A stretch of 46,634 bases of DNA from Lachnospiraceae bacterium (GCA_022787145.1 JALFVM010000165.1:1-46634), one strand, 5' to 3'. Positions 15,142-25,010 are shown, counted from the stretch's first letter. The notes: generated by a model from the sequence alone, not told the origin. Translations and numbers: made by a program.

Positions 15142-16296
15142 TTAATGCCGTGTGAATTTCTTCAGCATCGGCAGCACCTCCTGCAGTACCTGCAGGCAAT
15201 AATCAATCTGTTCCTTTGTATTTTCTTCCTCAAAACTGAATCGAACCGTCGTCTCCATCTGAGATTTTTTCATACCAAGTGCCGTCAGCGTAGGACTTCC
15301 GGCACGTTTGTGTGTCGAGCAGGCAGAACCAGCAGACACATAGATACCGCGGTCTTCCAGCGTGTGAAGCAGCACCTCGCTTCTCACACCGAGAAAGCTT
15401 GCGCTGACAATGTGCGGTGCCCCTTCCATGACCGGCATCCCATTGACAATCACGCCATCCATCTTCTTAAGCCCTTCCACCAGTTGTTTTTTCAATTCAT
15501 ACATATGCGAAATCTTTTCCTCGAACTGCTCATAGCTCATCTTCGCAGCAAGGCCAAGTCCGGCGATTCCCGGCACATTATCCGTTCCGGAGCGCATTCC
15601 GTTTTGCTGTCCGCCTCCCAAAATCTGCGGAATGATACGCGCTTTCTCATTGATATACAAAAATCCCACGCCTTTTGGTCCGTGAATTTTATGTCCGCTG
15701 ACAGAGAGCAGATCAATCCCTGCTTTTTTCGGAAAAATGCGATACTTTCCAAACGCCTGAATCGCGTCCACATGATACAACGCCTTTGGGCAGTTTTCAT
15801 GTACCAGCTTTGCAATCTCCTCCACCGGTTCCACAGCACCAATCTCATTGTTGACATACATCGTCGATACAAGAATCGTCTCCGGTGTCAGTGCCTCTTT
15901 CAGTGCCTCCATTTTCACAACTCCCTGTCCATCGACGGGAAGTATTACAAGGTCAAATCCCTGTTCCTTCAAAAATTGCATCGGTGCAGACACGGCCGGA
16001 TGCTCCACAGCCGTCGTAATGATGCGGTTTCCGGCGCGGCGATTCGCCATCGCGCCTCCAATCAGAGCCAGATTATTCGATTCTGTCCCTCCGGAAGTAA
16101 ATAAAATCTCCTTCTCATTTACCTTCAAAGTTTTGGCGATATGCTCCTTAGCATCTTTTACATAATTTTCTGCCTCAACGCCTTTTTGATGCATGGAAGA
16201 CGGATTGCCATAGTCCTCCAGCATCACCTGATACACAAGATCTGCCACTTCTTTGTAACAACGGGTCGTGGCAGAGTTATCTAAATACGCTTCCAT
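15142..16296 (-). CDS. Cysteine desulfurase (NifS/IscS class, ThiI partner)
   Basis: This PLP enzyme of 384 residues removes sulfur from cysteine as an enzyme-bound persulfide. MEAYLDNSATTRCYKEV is the typical start; VSGHKIHGPKG carries the PLP lysine and SAGSACSTHK the catalytic cysteine. Location directly before thiI mirrors nifZ-thiI in Bacillus, so its main client is probably ThiI rather than iron-sulfur assembly, although a general role cannot be excluded. It belongs to the minus-strand run AEC transporter-prmA-rsmE-desulfurase-thiI. Confidence 0.92.
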   Translation of the reverse strand: MEAYLDNSATTRCYKEVADLVYQVMLEDYGNPSSMHQKGVEAENYVKDAKEHIAKTLKVNEKEILFTSGGTESNNLALIGGAMANRRAGNRIITTAVEHPAVSAPMQFLKEQGFDLVILPVDGQGVVKMEALKEALTPETILVSTMYVNNEIGAVEPVEEIAKLVHENCPKALYHVDAIQAFGKYRIFPKKAGIDLLSVSGHKIHGPKGVGFLYINEKARIIPQILGGGQQNGMRSGTDNVPGIAGLGLAAKMSYEQFEEKISHMYELKKQLVEGLKKMDGVIVNGMPVMEGAPHIVSASFLGVRSEVLLHTLEDRGIYVSAGSACSTHKRAGSPTLTALGMKKSQMETTVRFSFEEENTKEQIDYCLQVLQEVLPMLKKFTRH

Positions 16297-16300
16297 CTAA

Positions 16301-17041
16301 TTAATTTTCCTCCAAATGAAACATCAGAATCGAAAGCACCGCAAGACCAGCCGTCTCCGTCCTTAAGATTCGCTTTCCCAGTGTCATCGGCTGCACCTGC
16401 TGCTCTGTCGCCTGTGCAATCTCTTCCTCAGAAAAGCCACCTTCCGGACCAATAAATACAGCTACCGACTGCCCTGGCGCAATCTGACTGATGATTTTCT
16501 TCGTTGCTGCCATTCCCTCCGCCAGTTCATACGGAATCAGCTTCACATCACAGCTTTGTGCATACTGCAATGCCTCACGAAAACTGCACACAGAATGTAC
16601 CTGCGGAATGCGCATTCTCTTTGACTGTTTTGCCGCACTCTCCGCAATCTGCTGCCAGCGCACCACCTTTTTAGCTGCCTTCTTCTCATCCAGCTTCACA
16701 ACGGCACGGCTGGTCGCCACAGGAATGACCTCCCACGCGCCAAGCTCCACTGCTTTCTGAATAATCAGCTCCATCTTGTCACTTTTGGGAAGTCCCTGAA
16801 ACAAATAAATTTTACTGGAAAGTTCCAGACCGGATTCCTGCACATACATCACATGCGCCACAATCTCTTCCTGCGTCATTTCTTCTATATAACAGGTGTA
16901 CTCCTGTCTGTCACCGTCACTGATGAGAATCTCATCTTTTGTTTTCATACGGAGAACATTTTTGATGTGATTGACATCCGTCCCCGTAATACGAATCTGA
17001 TGTCCTTCAATCTGAGAAGGCTCTACGAAAAAACGATGCAT
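16301..17041 (-). CDS. rsmE: 16S rRNA m3U1498 methyltransferase RsmE
   Basis: This SPOUT-class methyltransferase has 246 residues. The N-terminal PUA-like domain begins MHRFFVEPSQI; the SPOUT knot holds FIGPEGGFSEEE, TLGKRILRTETA and the C-terminal helix. ATG 17039-17041 is chosen because it sits just past the prmA stop with AAAGGG upstream; the 12 extra codons of the longer frame lie within prmA. prmA and rsmE are neighbours in many Firmicutes. Confidence 0.93.
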   Translation of the reverse strand: MHRFFVEPSQIEGHQIRITGTDVNHIKNVLRMKTKDEILISDGDRQEYTCYIEEMTQEEIVAHVMYVQESGLELSSKIYLFQGLPKSDKMELIIQKAVELGAWEVIPVATSRAVVKLDEKKAAKKVVRWQQIAESAAKQSKRMRIPQVHSVCSFREALQYAQSCDVKLIPYELAEGMAATKKIISQIAPGQSVAVFIGPEGGFSEEEIAQATEQQVQPMTLGKRILRTETAGLAVLSILMFHLEEN

Positions 17042-17043
17042 AC

Positions 17044-18000
17044 TTAACAACCCTTTCTCGCTGTGACAGATACCCATTCACCCTGGTATGTCACCTCTAC
17101 AATCTCAAGTCCTGCAGCTTCCACTGCCTGACGAACTTCCATTTCCTTCATATCAATGATACCGGATGTAATATACAGAGCACCCGGTTTCATCTGGTTT
17201 ACGATCACCGGTGTCAGCGGAACAAGAACATCTGCCAGGATGTTTGCAACAACAATGTCATACTTGCCATAGCCAACCTGATCCTGCACCGTCTTGTCAT
17301 CAATAATATTGCCAATCATCATATCAAATGCACCTTCCGGCACACCGTTCACCTCTGTATTTTCTGCAACAGCCGATACTGCACATGGATCCAGATCTGT
17401 TCCAACTACATGCTTTGCGCCTAGTTTCAGAGCAATGATACCAAGAATACCACTTCCTGTTCCCACATCCAGAAGCTCTGTATCCGGTGTCACATATTTT
17501 TTCAGCTGACGGATGCAAAGCTGTGTTGTCTCATGCATTCCTGTTCCAAACGCTGTACCCGGATCAATGTGAAGAATCATCTTGTCCTCATCTTCCGGTT
17601 TTACTTCTTCCCAGGACGGAATGATTAGAATATCATCCACATAGAACTGATGGAAATGCTCTTTCCAGTTGTTGATCCAGTCTTTATCCTCTGTCTCAGA
17701 CTCTACAATGCTGCATTCGCCAAGATTCATGTAGCTTGCCATATCTGCAAGTTCCGCACAGATGTCACTTAAAATTGCATCCTTATCATCCTCCGGATCC
17801 AGATAAAAATTCAGATAAGCCACTCCGTCATCTGCCGGGCCTTCCGGCATGATATCGACAAACATCTGTTTTTTATCTTCCTCCGTCAGAGGCTGTTTGT
17901 CCTCAATCTCCACTCCCTGAATGCCAAGATCTGAAAGCATAGCGATTACCACATCTTCTGCCTCTGTCGTTGTCTTCAGCGTAAATTTATTCCATTTCAT
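17044..18000 (-). CDS. prmA: Ribosomal protein L11 methyltransferase PrmA
   Basis: This 318-residue protein has an N-terminal substrate-recognition domain (MKWNKFTLKTTTEAEDVVI), a linker, and a class I SAM methyltransferase domain with HIDPGTAFGTGMHETT (about residues 146-161), LLDVGTGSGILGI and the catalytic-site segment VVANILADVL. It trimethylates L11. It is followed immediately by rsmE and lies 20 bases after the AEC transporter gene. Confidence 0.94.
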   Translation of the reverse strand: MKWNKFTLKTTTEAEDVVIAMLSDLGIQGVEIEDKQPLTEEDKKQMFVDIMPEGPADDGVAYLNFYLDPEDDKDAILSDICAELADMASYMNLGECSIVESETEDKDWINNWKEHFHQFYVDDILIIPSWEEVKPEDEDKMILHIDPGTAFGTGMHETTQLCIRQLKKYVTPDTELLDVGTGSGILGIIALKLGAKHVVGTDLDPCAVSAVAENTEVNGVPEGAFDMMIGNIIDDKTVQDQVGYGKYDIVVANILADVLVPLTPVIVNQMKPGALYITSGIIDMKEMEVRQAVEAAGLEIVEVTYQGEWVSVTARKGC

Positions 18001-18020
18001 GCATTTTATCCTTTCTATAT

Positions 18021-18944
18021 TTATACAAACATTACTACAAGCGGTATCGTAATCACAGACAAGAGGGTACTGACAATAATTCCTCTGGAAAACAGACTTC
18101 CATCCACTCCAGCCTCCTCCGCCATCATCAGCGGCATATTTCCGACCGGCATCGCCATAATCAGGATCGTCACGCCATACATCAGTTCATCATGAATAAA
18201 CGGACGAATCACCAGTCCAATCAAAATCGGAAGCAGCACCTGGCGCACCAGTACAAACAGATACACTCTCTTATCACCAAAGATTTTCTTCAGAGGAGCT
18301 TGTGCCAAATTCACTCCAATGACAATCATACTCAAAAAGGTCGTTGATCTTCCCATGTAATCAAGCGTCGTCTTGACCATCTCCGGTACCTGAAACTGTG
18401 TCAGATACATCAGAATACTCAGCACACAGCTGACACTTCCGATATTAATGATGTCTTTCAGACTCATTTTTGCCTCTCTGCCCGGTTCATCCTTCACAAC
18501 AAGCACCCGTCCATATGTATAGATGAGCAGGGTAAAAAACACGTTAAATACCAGCGCATACAAAATACCGGATGCCCCCAGTACCGCCGTAATGACCGGA
18601 TACCCGATAAATCCAATATTTCCAAATATGGACATCATGTTGTAATGGCTGCGTTCCCTTTTTGGTGCGCGGATGATGTGAGGAATGACAAGTCCGAGAA
18701 GAACCAGTCCAAGATACAGCAAAAAGCCAAGAATCGTGACCTGTATGAGATGTCCTTTCGTAATACTGTTGTCTGCGTTCCAGATGCTGGTAAACATCAG
18801 TGCCGGATTGCATACATTTACGACAAGACCAGAGAGTTCCTTCGATGCATTTGCCGTCAGAATGTTCTTTTTTGTCAGCAGATAGCCCGCCATGACAAGA
18901 ATAAAAATCATGAGCATCTGCTTCATCACCACGAATGTACTCAT
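18021..18944 (-). CDS. AEC (auxin efflux carrier) family transporter
   Basis: This integral membrane protein of 307 residues has about ten predicted helices in two halves, as in the AEC/bile-acid-sodium-symporter fold. NVCNPALMFTSIW in the first half and MPVGNMPLMMAEEAGVD in the second are typical AEC segments. Bacterial members export or take up small organic acids such as malate; the substrate here is unknown. It appears to be the first gene of the operon leading into prmA. The 165-base gap upstream shares space with the divergent PF09818 ATPase gene. Confidence 0.85.
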   Translation of the reverse strand: MSTFVVMKQMLMIFILVMAGYLLTKKNILTANASKELSGLVVNVCNPALMFTSIWNADNSITKGHLIQVTILGFLLYLGLVLLGLVIPHIIRAPKRERSHYNMMSIFGNIGFIGYPVITAVLGASGILYALVFNVFFTLLIYTYGRVLVVKDEPGREAKMSLKDIINIGSVSCVLSILMYLTQFQVPEMVKTTLDYMGRSTTFLSMIVIGVNLAQAPLKKIFGDKRVYLFVLVRQVLLPILIGLVIRPFIHDELMYGVTILIMAMPVGNMPLMMAEEAGVDGSLFSRGIIVSTLLSVITIPLVVMFV

Positions 18945-19036
18945 TTTCCCTCTTTCACACTTTCCCCTTTTTTCACTATCTTATCTATGATACACGAATC
19001 TGTAAAAAATGAAAAGAGGAAAAATCCACAAATTCA

Positions 19037-19065
19037 TTGAAAACCTTGTCGAATCCGACTAAAAT
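19037..19065 (+). promoter_or_regulatory. Promoter of the PF09818 ATPase gene
   Basis: TTGAAA (19037-19042), 17 bases, TAAAAT (19060-19065). The leader carries GGAGG 13 bases before the ATG, which is rather far. Confidence 0.55.
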
Positions 19066-19109
19066 AAAAACACAGAAGTATCTGTAATAATGGAGGACTA
19101 TAAAAACCT

Positions 19110-20804
19110 ATGAAAAATCAAGCAGATTTGAAAAATTTATTAAATGCCATCAACCGAAAAAGCTATCCCGCCTACAAGGATACCCGGGGCAGCTATCAAT
19201 TTGGCTCATACATTCTCAACATTGACCATGTACAGGGAGACCCGTTCGCTTCTCCTTCCAAAGTAAGCATTCTTGTCAAGGGAGAGCATGCCGCTTTTCC
19301 CGCAAATTTATATGACGCCCCACACAAGCGCATCGCCCTGCAGGATTACCTGACACGACTGTTTCACCAGCGAATTGAAAAATATAATTTTAAAGCAAAA
19401 GGTTCCGGAAAAAGTGGTTTGATTGCCATCAGCCGCCCCGGGCAGGAGATTTTAGAGCGCAGTGCCTGCAAGATCACACCAAAAACCGGGGATATTCTGC
19501 TTCGCCTGGAAATCGGCTTTCCTGCTAACGGACGAACCATCAATTCCATGGAACTGATCAAGATTCTCTATGATTTTCTCCCGGACTGCGTCGAAGAAAC
19601 CTTATTTTACAAACGCCTCAACCCCAAACAGGTGACTTCTGTGATCCATCTCGCAGAAGATCAGCAGTATATTCGCGAGCAATTAGACAAGCTCGGTCTG
19701 GTGGCATTTGTCGCCAACGGCTCCATTCTGCCAAGAGAAAGCGGCGTCTCTTCCCGTCCGATGAAGCAGGCCATTCCATTTGTCTCACCTCAGTCGATGG
19801 AAGTCACCATGACACTGCCGCACAAAGGGGAAGTAAAGGGAATGGGAATCTCCAAAGGCATTACATTGATCGTCGGAGGCGGCTATCACGGAAAATCTAC
19901 ACTTCTGAAAGCTCTGGAACTTGGTGTGTACAATCACATTGCCGGAGACGGACGGGAATACGTCATCACGAGTCCATCTGCCATGAAAATCCGTGCCGAG
20001 GACGGACGAAGCATCCGAAACACAGACATCTCCATGTTTATCAACAACTTACCAAACAAGAAGGATACCGCCGCCTTCTGCACCGAAGATGCCAGCGGCA
20101 GCACCTCACAGGCAGCCAATGTCATCGAAGCGATTGAGTCAGGCACAACACTCTTTCTCATTGACGAAGACACCTGTGCGACTAACTTTATGATTCGTGA
20201 TGAGCTGATGCAGCGCGTGGTACACCGCGACCAGGAGCCAATCACACCATTTATCGAGCGGGTACAGGCTCTGTATCAGCAACAGGAGATTTCCTGCATT
20301 ATGGTTGCCGGAAGCTCCGGTTCCTACTTCCACGTAGCAGACTCCATCATCCAGATGGACCGCTATATTCCAAAAGAAATCACCGCATTTGCAAAAGAAG
20401 AGGCCAGCCGTTTTCCGGGACTGGAGATTCCTTCGGACGATGTTGTTCTCCCGGATTTTCATAGAACGCCAAAGGCAGGACGTGATTTCAAAGGAAATGA
20501 CCGCATCAAGATGAAGACACTTGGCAAAGATGCGTTTTCCCTGAACCGGGAAACCATTGATTTGAGATATGTCGAGCAGCTCGTCGACAGCGAACAGACC
20601 ACCGCACTTTGCTACATGCTCAAATATGCTATGCTCCACTACTGTGACGGAAGACATACGCTATATCAAATCGTAGATACACTATTGAAGCTGGTGGAGA
20701 CAAAAGGACTGGAGGCACTGGCCGATGGCAGTTATCTGTCCGCGAACCTGGCAATGCCGAGACGACAGGAAGTTTTTGCATGCTTTAACCGTTATCGGGG
20801 ATAA
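19110..20804 (+). CDS. ABC-class ATPase family protein (PF09818/COG3044)
   Basis: This soluble protein of 564 residues matches the 'predicted ATPase of the ABC class' family. The P-loop is GGGYHGKSTLL (about residues 256-266) and the Walker B region is TTLFLIDEDTCATNFMIRDELM (about 348-369), followed by GSSGSYFHVADSIIQMDRY, a switch-like segment. There are no membrane segments. Its biochemical role is not established; the family occurs widely as a single gene. It has its own promoter and a strong terminator and stands alone between the AEC transporter and purD. Confidence 0.85.
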   Translation: MKNQADLKNLLNAINRKSYPAYKDTRGSYQFGSYILNIDHVQGDPFASPSKVSILVKGEHAAFPANLYDAPHKRIALQDYLTRLFHQRIEKYNFKAKGSGKSGLIAISRPGQEILERSACKITPKTGDILLRLEIGFPANGRTINSMELIKILYDFLPDCVEETLFYKRLNPKQVTSVIHLAEDQQYIREQLDKLGLVAFVANGSILPRESGVSSRPMKQAIPFVSPQSMEVTMTLPHKGEVKGMGISKGITLIVGGGYHGKSTLLKALELGVYNHIAGDGREYVITSPSAMKIRAEDGRSIRNTDISMFINNLPNKKDTAAFCTEDASGSTSQAANVIEAIESGTTLFLIDEDTCATNFMIRDELMQRVVHRDQEPITPFIERVQALYQQQEISCIMVAGSSGSYFHVADSIIQMDRYIPKEITAFAKEEASRFPGLEIPSDDVVLPDFHRTPKAGRDFKGNDRIKMKTLGKDAFSLNRETIDLRYVEQLVDSEQTTALCYMLKYAMLHYCDGRHTLYQIVDTLLKLVETKGLEALADGSYLSANLAMPRRQEVFACFNRYRG

Positions 20805-20810
20805 AAATTA

Positions 20811-20836
20811 AGGGGGCTTTACGCCCCCTCTTTCTT
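20811..20836. terminator. Bidirectional terminator between the PF09818 ATPase gene and purD
   Basis: AGGGGGC (20811-20817), 5-base loop, GCCCCCT (20823-20829) and a T-rich run. On the minus strand it is followed by TTAATTTTTA, so it can end the pur operon as well. Confidence 0.85.
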
Positions 20837-20842
20837 GTGTGT

Positions 20843-22114
20843 TTACGCCTCGTCAATCGCTTTTCCGATATCGTGACGCATATATTTGTTGGAGAAAGAA
20901 ATCCACTCGGTTGCAGCGTAAGCATTCTTACGTGCCTCTTTCAGATCACTTCCCTTTGCTGTGATACCAAGAACACGTCCTCCGTTTGTGACGATCTGGT
21001 CACCGTCGAATTTTGTTCCGGCATGGAAACAGTAATATCCGTCTTTGTCTTTGAAGTTCTCAAAGCCACTGATTGGAATACCTTTTTCATATTTTACCGG
21101 ATATCCTTCAGAAGCCAGTACAACACAGACTGCTGCATTGTCCTCAAACTGCAGATCTACCTCGTCGAGCTTGCCTTCCAGACATGCCTCAATGACTTCG
21201 ATGATGTCATTTTTCATACGAGGAAGTACAACCTGCGCTTCCGGATCACCGAATCTCGCATTGTATTCCAGTACTTTCGGGCCGTCTGCTGTCAGCATCA
21301 GTCCGAAGAAGATGATTCCTGTGAACGGACGTCCCTCTGCTGCCATGGCATCTACCGTTGCCTGGTATACATATTTGTTGCAGAAATCTTCTACTTCTTT
21401 TGTGTAGAACGGACTTGGAGAGAAGGTTCCCATACCGCCGGTATTCAGTCCGGTATCACCGTCGCCTGCTCTCTTGTGATCCTGTGCGGAAGTCATCGTC
21501 TTGATTGTCTTTCCGTCTACGAAGGATAACACAGATACCTCACGGCCTGTCATAAACTCTTCGATTACCATCGTATTTCCGGAATCACCAAACTTCTTGT
21601 CCAGCATGATTTCCTGCACACCTGCTTTTGCCTCTTCCAGCGTATTACAGATCAGCACACCTTTGCCGAGTGCCAGTCCGTCTGCCTTCAGAACAATCGG
21701 GAATTTGGCTGTCTCCAGATATTCCAGTGCTTTCTGAGGATCGTCAAAATTCTCATAAGCCGCTGTCGGAATGTTGTATTTTTTCATCAGATCTTTCGAG
21801 AATGCCTTGGAGCCTTCCAGAATCGCTGCATTTTTTCTTGGTCCGAATACGCGCAGTCCTTCTGCCTCAAAAGCATCGACAACTCCGCCTACCAGCGGAT
21901 CATCCATACCGATGATTGTCAAATCGATTTCGTTTTCTTTTGCGAAAGCAACCAGTTTATCAAATTCCATCGCACCGATGTTGACGCACTCTGCATACTC
22001 TGCGATTCCGGCATTGCCCGGTGCGCAGTAAATCTTTGTTACCTTCGGGCTCTTTGCGACACTCCATGCGATTGCATGCTCTCTTCCGCCGCTTCCTACA
22101 ATTAATACTTTCAT
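20843..22114 (-). CDS. purD: Phosphoribosylamine-glycine ligase (GARS)
   Basis: This ATP-grasp enzyme of 423 residues carries out the second step of purine synthesis, forming GAR. It opens with MKVLIVGSGGREHAIAW; the ATP-grasp segments include VLKADGLALGKGVLIC and LEYNARFGDPEAQVVLP. It is last in purE-purM-purN-purD, 7 bases after purN, and ends at the bidirectional terminator. The length is normal and all core motifs are present. Confidence 0.96.
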   Translation of the reverse strand: MKVLIVGSGGREHAIAWSVAKSPKVTKIYCAPGNAGIAEYAECVNIGAMEFDKLVAFAKENEIDLTIIGMDDPLVGGVVDAFEAEGLRVFGPRKNAAILEGSKAFSKDLMKKYNIPTAAYENFDDPQKALEYLETAKFPIVLKADGLALGKGVLICNTLEEAKAGVQEIMLDKKFGDSGNTMVIEEFMTGREVSVLSFVDGKTIKTMTSAQDHKRAGDGDTGLNTGGMGTFSPSPFYTKEVEDFCNKYVYQATVDAMAAEGRPFTGIIFFGLMLTADGPKVLEYNARFGDPEAQVVLPRMKNDIIEVIEACLEGKLDEVDLQFEDNAAVCVVLASEGYPVKYEKGIPISGFENFKDKDGYYCFHAGTKFDGDQIVTNGGRVLGITAKGSDLKEARKNAYAATEWISFSNKYMRHDIGKAIDEA

Positions 22115-22121
22115 TTGTGAT

Positions 22122-22748
22122 TTACTCCTTTATCTTCACTAAGCCATCGACAACTTCCACTTTGCCGTTTGCAATCAGGTCAATGGCTTTTGGCATAATG
22201 ATCCACTCTGCCTGCTCCATCACTCTGCGCTGTAGTACCTCAGGTGTATCACCCTGCTGCACTTCCACAGCCTTCTGCAAAATGATTGGACCGGTATCTG
22301 TTCCAGCGTCCACAAAATGAACCGTCGCACCTGTCACCTTCACGCCTCTTGCGAGAACACCCTCATGGACTTTTAATCCATAGTAACCTGTTCCGCAGAA
22401 AGACGGAATCAATGCCGGATGAATATTGATAATCTTGTTCGGATAAGCATCGACCATACATTTTGGAATCACCACAAGACAACCAGCCAGAACAACAAGA
22501 TCAACACCATAAGACTGAATGGTCTCTAAAAGAGCCTGATTAAACGCCTCTCTGTCTGCAAAATTTTTCGGTGATACACATTTTGCTTCAATTCCATGCT
22601 TTTTCGCACGCTCCAGGGCATAGGCATTCGCATTGTTGCTGATCACAACCTCGATCTTAGCATTGGTGATCGTGCCCTGGTTAATTCCATCTATGATTGC
22701 CTGAAGATTGGTTCCGCCTCCGGACACCAGAACTGCCATTTTTAGCAT
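22122..22748 (-). CDS. purN: Phosphoribosylglycinamide formyltransferase
   Basis: This 208-residue PurN is the folate-dependent enzyme that formylates GAR. Conserved pieces are [16 protein letters not shown], the catalytic [19 protein letters not shown] with His, and [16 protein letters not shown] with the catalytic Asp. Its start overlaps the purM stop by 7 bases, indicating translational coupling. Confidence 0.95.
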   Translation of the reverse strand: MLKMAVLVSGGGTNLQAIIDGINQGTITNAKIEVVISNNANAYALERAKKHGIEAKCVSPKNFADREAFNQALLETIQSYGVDLVVLAGCLVVIPKCMVDAYPNKIINIHPALIPSFCGTGYYGLKVHEGVLARGVKVTGATVHFVDAGTDTGPIILQKAVEVQQGDTPEVLQRRVMEQAEWIIMPKAIDLIANGKVEVVDGLVKIKE

Positions 22749-23767
22749 AAGGTCACTCCCTTTTCGCCTTCTTCAATCTTACCAACTACATATGGTGTCT
22801 CGCCAGCTGCTTTGATTGCTTCCATTGTCTTGTCAACGTCGGCAGCATCTACCGCTACGATCATACCAAGTCCCATGTTGTATGTATTGTACATCATCTG
22901 TTCATCGATGTTTCCTGTCTTTGCCATCAGCTTGAAGATTGGAGGAACCGGATAGCTGTTTTTCTCTACGACTGCACGTGTTCCTTCTCTTAACATTCTC
23001 GGAATGTTCTCATAGAATCCGCCGCCTGTGATATGGCTGCAAGCTCTTACGCGAACGCCGGCTTCTTTGATGCTTCTTAATGCTTTTACGTAAATCTTAG
23101 TCGGAGCGATCAGTGCCTCACCAAGTGTTGTTCCCAGCTCCTCATAGTAAGTATCCAGAGATTCTTTTGTCATCTCGAACACTTTACGAACGAGAGAAAA
23201 ACCATTGCTGTGAACACCGGAGGAAGCCATACCAATCAGAACATCTCCAGCTTTGAGGTCTTTTCCTGTAATCAGATCTTTCTCATCTACCACACCAACT
23301 GCAAATCCAGCCAGATCGTACTCATCTTCCGGATAGAATCCAGGCATTTCTGCTGTCTCACCACCGATTAACGCTGCGGAAGACTGCTGACATCCCTCTG
23401 CCACACCGCTTACGATTGTTGCAATTTTCTCAGGAATGTTCTTGCCGCATGCAATATAGTCCAGGAAAAACAGAGGTTCTCCGCCGGCACATGCAATATC
23501 GTTTACACACATAGCAACACAGTCGATACCTACGGTATCATGTTTGTCCATGATAAATGCAAGTTTCAGCTTTGTACCAACACCGTCTGTACCGGATACC
23601 AGAGTTGGTTTCTCCATATCCTTAAATGCGCTCATAGAAAAAGCTCCGGAGAATCCTCCGATATTGGTCAGTACCTCAGGACGCATTGTCTTTTTGATGT
23701 GCTCCTTCATTAATTCTACTGATTTGTATCCGGCTTCAATATCAACGCCTGCTTTCTTGTAATCCAT
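22742..23767 (-). CDS. purM: Phosphoribosylformylglycinamidine cyclo-ligase (AIR synthetase)
   Basis: This 341-residue enzyme forms AIR from FGAM using ATP. Typical pieces are [16 protein letters not shown], the dimer/ATP motif [29 protein letters not shown] and [16 protein letters not shown]. It is second in the operon, 40 bases after purE. PurM makes AIR, which PurE then carboxylates. Confidence 0.96.
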   Translation of the reverse strand: MDYKKAGVDIEAGYKSVELMKEHIKKTMRPEVLTNIGGFSGAFSMSAFKDMEKPTLVSGTDGVGTKLKLAFIMDKHDTVGIDCVAMCVNDIACAGGEPLFFLDYIACGKNIPEKIATIVSGVAEGCQQSSAALIGGETAEMPGFYPEDEYDLAGFAVGVVDEKDLITGKDLKAGDVLIGMASSGVHSNGFSLVRKVFEMTKESLDTYYEELGTTLGEALIAPTKIYVKALRSIKEAGVRVRACSHITGGGFYENIPRMLREGTRAVVEKNSYPVPPIFKLMAKTGNIDEQMMYNTYNMGLGMIVAVDAADVDKTMEAIKAAGETPYVVGKIEEGEKGVTLC

Positions 23768-23807
23768 AACATTCTCCTTTATCTTATATAATAATTAATG
23801 TATTGTT

Positions 23808-24314
23808 TTATTTTCCGTAATTCTTGTATCCTTTTTGCTGAAGAATCATATCTTTTGCTTCTACCTGATTTTTCAGATGTTCTGAATATTTTTTGAGTCT
23901 GTCAAGAAGTTCCGGATCAGACATTGCCAACATTTTTGCTGCCAGAATGCCAGCATTGGCACCGCCGTTGATTGCAACAGTAGCTACCGGAATTCCCGTC
24001 GGCATCTGAACAATGGAATAGAGAGAATCTCTTCCTCCCAGTGAAGTTGTATGCATTGGAATACCAATGACCGGCATCGGGAAAATTGCGGCACACATAC
24101 CCGGCAGATGAGCTGCCATTCCCGCACCTGCGATAATTACTTTAAAGCCTTTCTCCTCTGCTGTCTTTGCATAATCAAAAAATACATCCGGCTCTCTGTG
24201 AGCAGAGATGATTCTCATCTCGTAATCAACACCGAGCTCATCCAGCACAGCGGCTGCTTTCGCCATAATCGGCATATCCGAGTCGCTTCCCATTACAATT
24301 CCTACTTTTGGCAT
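23808..24314 (-). CDS. purE: N5-carboxyaminoimidazole ribonucleotide mutase
   Basis: This class I PurE of 168 residues has the nucleotide-binding start VGIVMGSDSDMPIM, the catalytic His in RIISAHREPD, and AGAGMAAHLPGM. As a class I enzyme it needs PurK to supply N5-CAIR, and no purK is nearby. It is the first gene of purE-purM-purN-purD with a sigma-A promoter about 70 bases upstream. Confidence 0.95.
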   Translation of the reverse strand: MPKVGIVMGSDSDMPIMAKAAAVLDELGVDYEMRIISAHREPDVFFDYAKTAEEKGFKVIIAGAGMAAHLPGMCAAIFPMPVIGIPMHTTSLGGRDSLYSIVQMPTGIPVATVAINGGANAGILAAKMLAMSDPELLDRLKKYSEHLKNQVEAKDMILQQKGYKNYGK

Positions 24315-24382
24315 GGTAATCTCTCCTTTTCTGTCATATATGAAAAAATTTGCTATTTTATAGTATTCTCTTTAACGTTTTC

Positions 24383-24411
24383 ATTTTAATTGTGCTGTCT
24401 AAATATGTCAA
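24383..24411 (-). promoter_or_regulatory. Promoter of the purE-M-N-D operon
   Basis: On the minus strand TTGACA (24406-24411), 17 bases, TAAAAT (24383-24388): close to perfect consensus. Just downstream is TGAAAACGTTAAAG (about 24369-24382), which resembles a LacI-family/cre-like half-palindrome and could be an operator. I saw no purine riboswitch. Confidence 0.7.
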
Positions 24412-24494
24412 TAACAATCTTTTTCAGCCCATCTAATTTTTATTTTCTTGCTTTTCCAGGCTCCTACACCTGTCCAAAATCGTATGGGCACCAC

Positions 24495-24965
24495 TTTCCC
24501 GTTCGCCGAAACACTTTCAAACGGCAAGGTTTTCACGTCGCTTGCTTCCGGAGTTTTTCCATATGACCGCTACTCGTCCGAGAGGGATACCACTGCCTAG
24601 GCATGTCGATTTTCTTGCTTTTTCTGCGCCGCTTATGGATTGCTCTTGACGCAAACTCGCACACAGTGCTCAAACAGTGCGTCGCGAGCAATCGCTATGC
24701 TCGAAAAATCTGCGAAAATTTCTCCAAATGCCTAGTACATCGAATAATAAATAACTGACACATTGACTTGTCTGATTGTTCATCTGCTGCGTTGTCGTCA
24801 ATCGACGTAGCCACCGCTACGCCTCATTCCTCCGCCTTGCATATGAAACAATCATTCTGCGCCAATATATCAGAAACTTATTATTCGATGTACTAGGCAG
24901 TGGTATCCCTCTCGGACGAGTAGCGGTCATGCGGAAAACTCCTACATTTTTGCAAACGATACAGG
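24495..24965 (+). repeat. Structured repeat element, copy A (interrupted by a MITE)
   Basis: This is one of three related elements in the window. It has a head (TTTCCCG ... ACGGCAAGG), a 42-base 5' arm (24563-24604) and a branched core (24605-24727). The 3' arm is perfectly complementary to the 5' arm once the MITE is removed (24728-24735 plus 24897-24930). Core helices: GATTGCTC/GAGCAATC (24638-24645/24686-24693), GACGC/GCGTC (24648-24652/24679-24683) and GCAC/GTGC (24659-24662/24666-24669). The arm sequence is unlike that of copies B and C, but the core loops match. No protein-coding gene is supported here. It lies upstream of and divergent from purE. Confidence 0.75.
24736..24892. mobile_element. 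157-bp MITE with 15-bp terminal inverted repeats and CTAG target duplication
   Basis: The ends TACATCGAATAATAA (24736-24750) and TTATTATTCGATGTA (24878-24892) are perfect inverted repeats. Similarity continues inward (CTGA-N3-ATTG on both sides), so the whole unit can fold as a long hairpin. CTAG flanks both ends (24732-24735, 24893-24896). The intact inverted partner of the host sequence (ATGCCTAGGCAT-type centre at 24593-24604) shows a single CTAG, proving duplication. It has no ORF; it must be moved by a transposase elsewhere, perhaps of an IS701- or IS1182-like family that makes 4-bp duplications. Confidence 0.85.
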
Positions 24966-25010
24966 TTTGAAGTATATTTATATGCACGTTTCTTCTGTCT
25001 GGTACACCTT

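Noticed and set aside
15118-16104. Plus-strand ORF of 328 codons opposite the cysteine desulfurase gene
   Set aside because: It is a shadow of a strongly conserved gene; its composition is rich in His, Arg and Cys as expected from an antisense frame.
24315-24420. Purine riboswitch upstream of purE
   Set aside because: The transcript leader from the clear sigma-A promoter is only about 60 bases and lacks the aptamer stems and loops.
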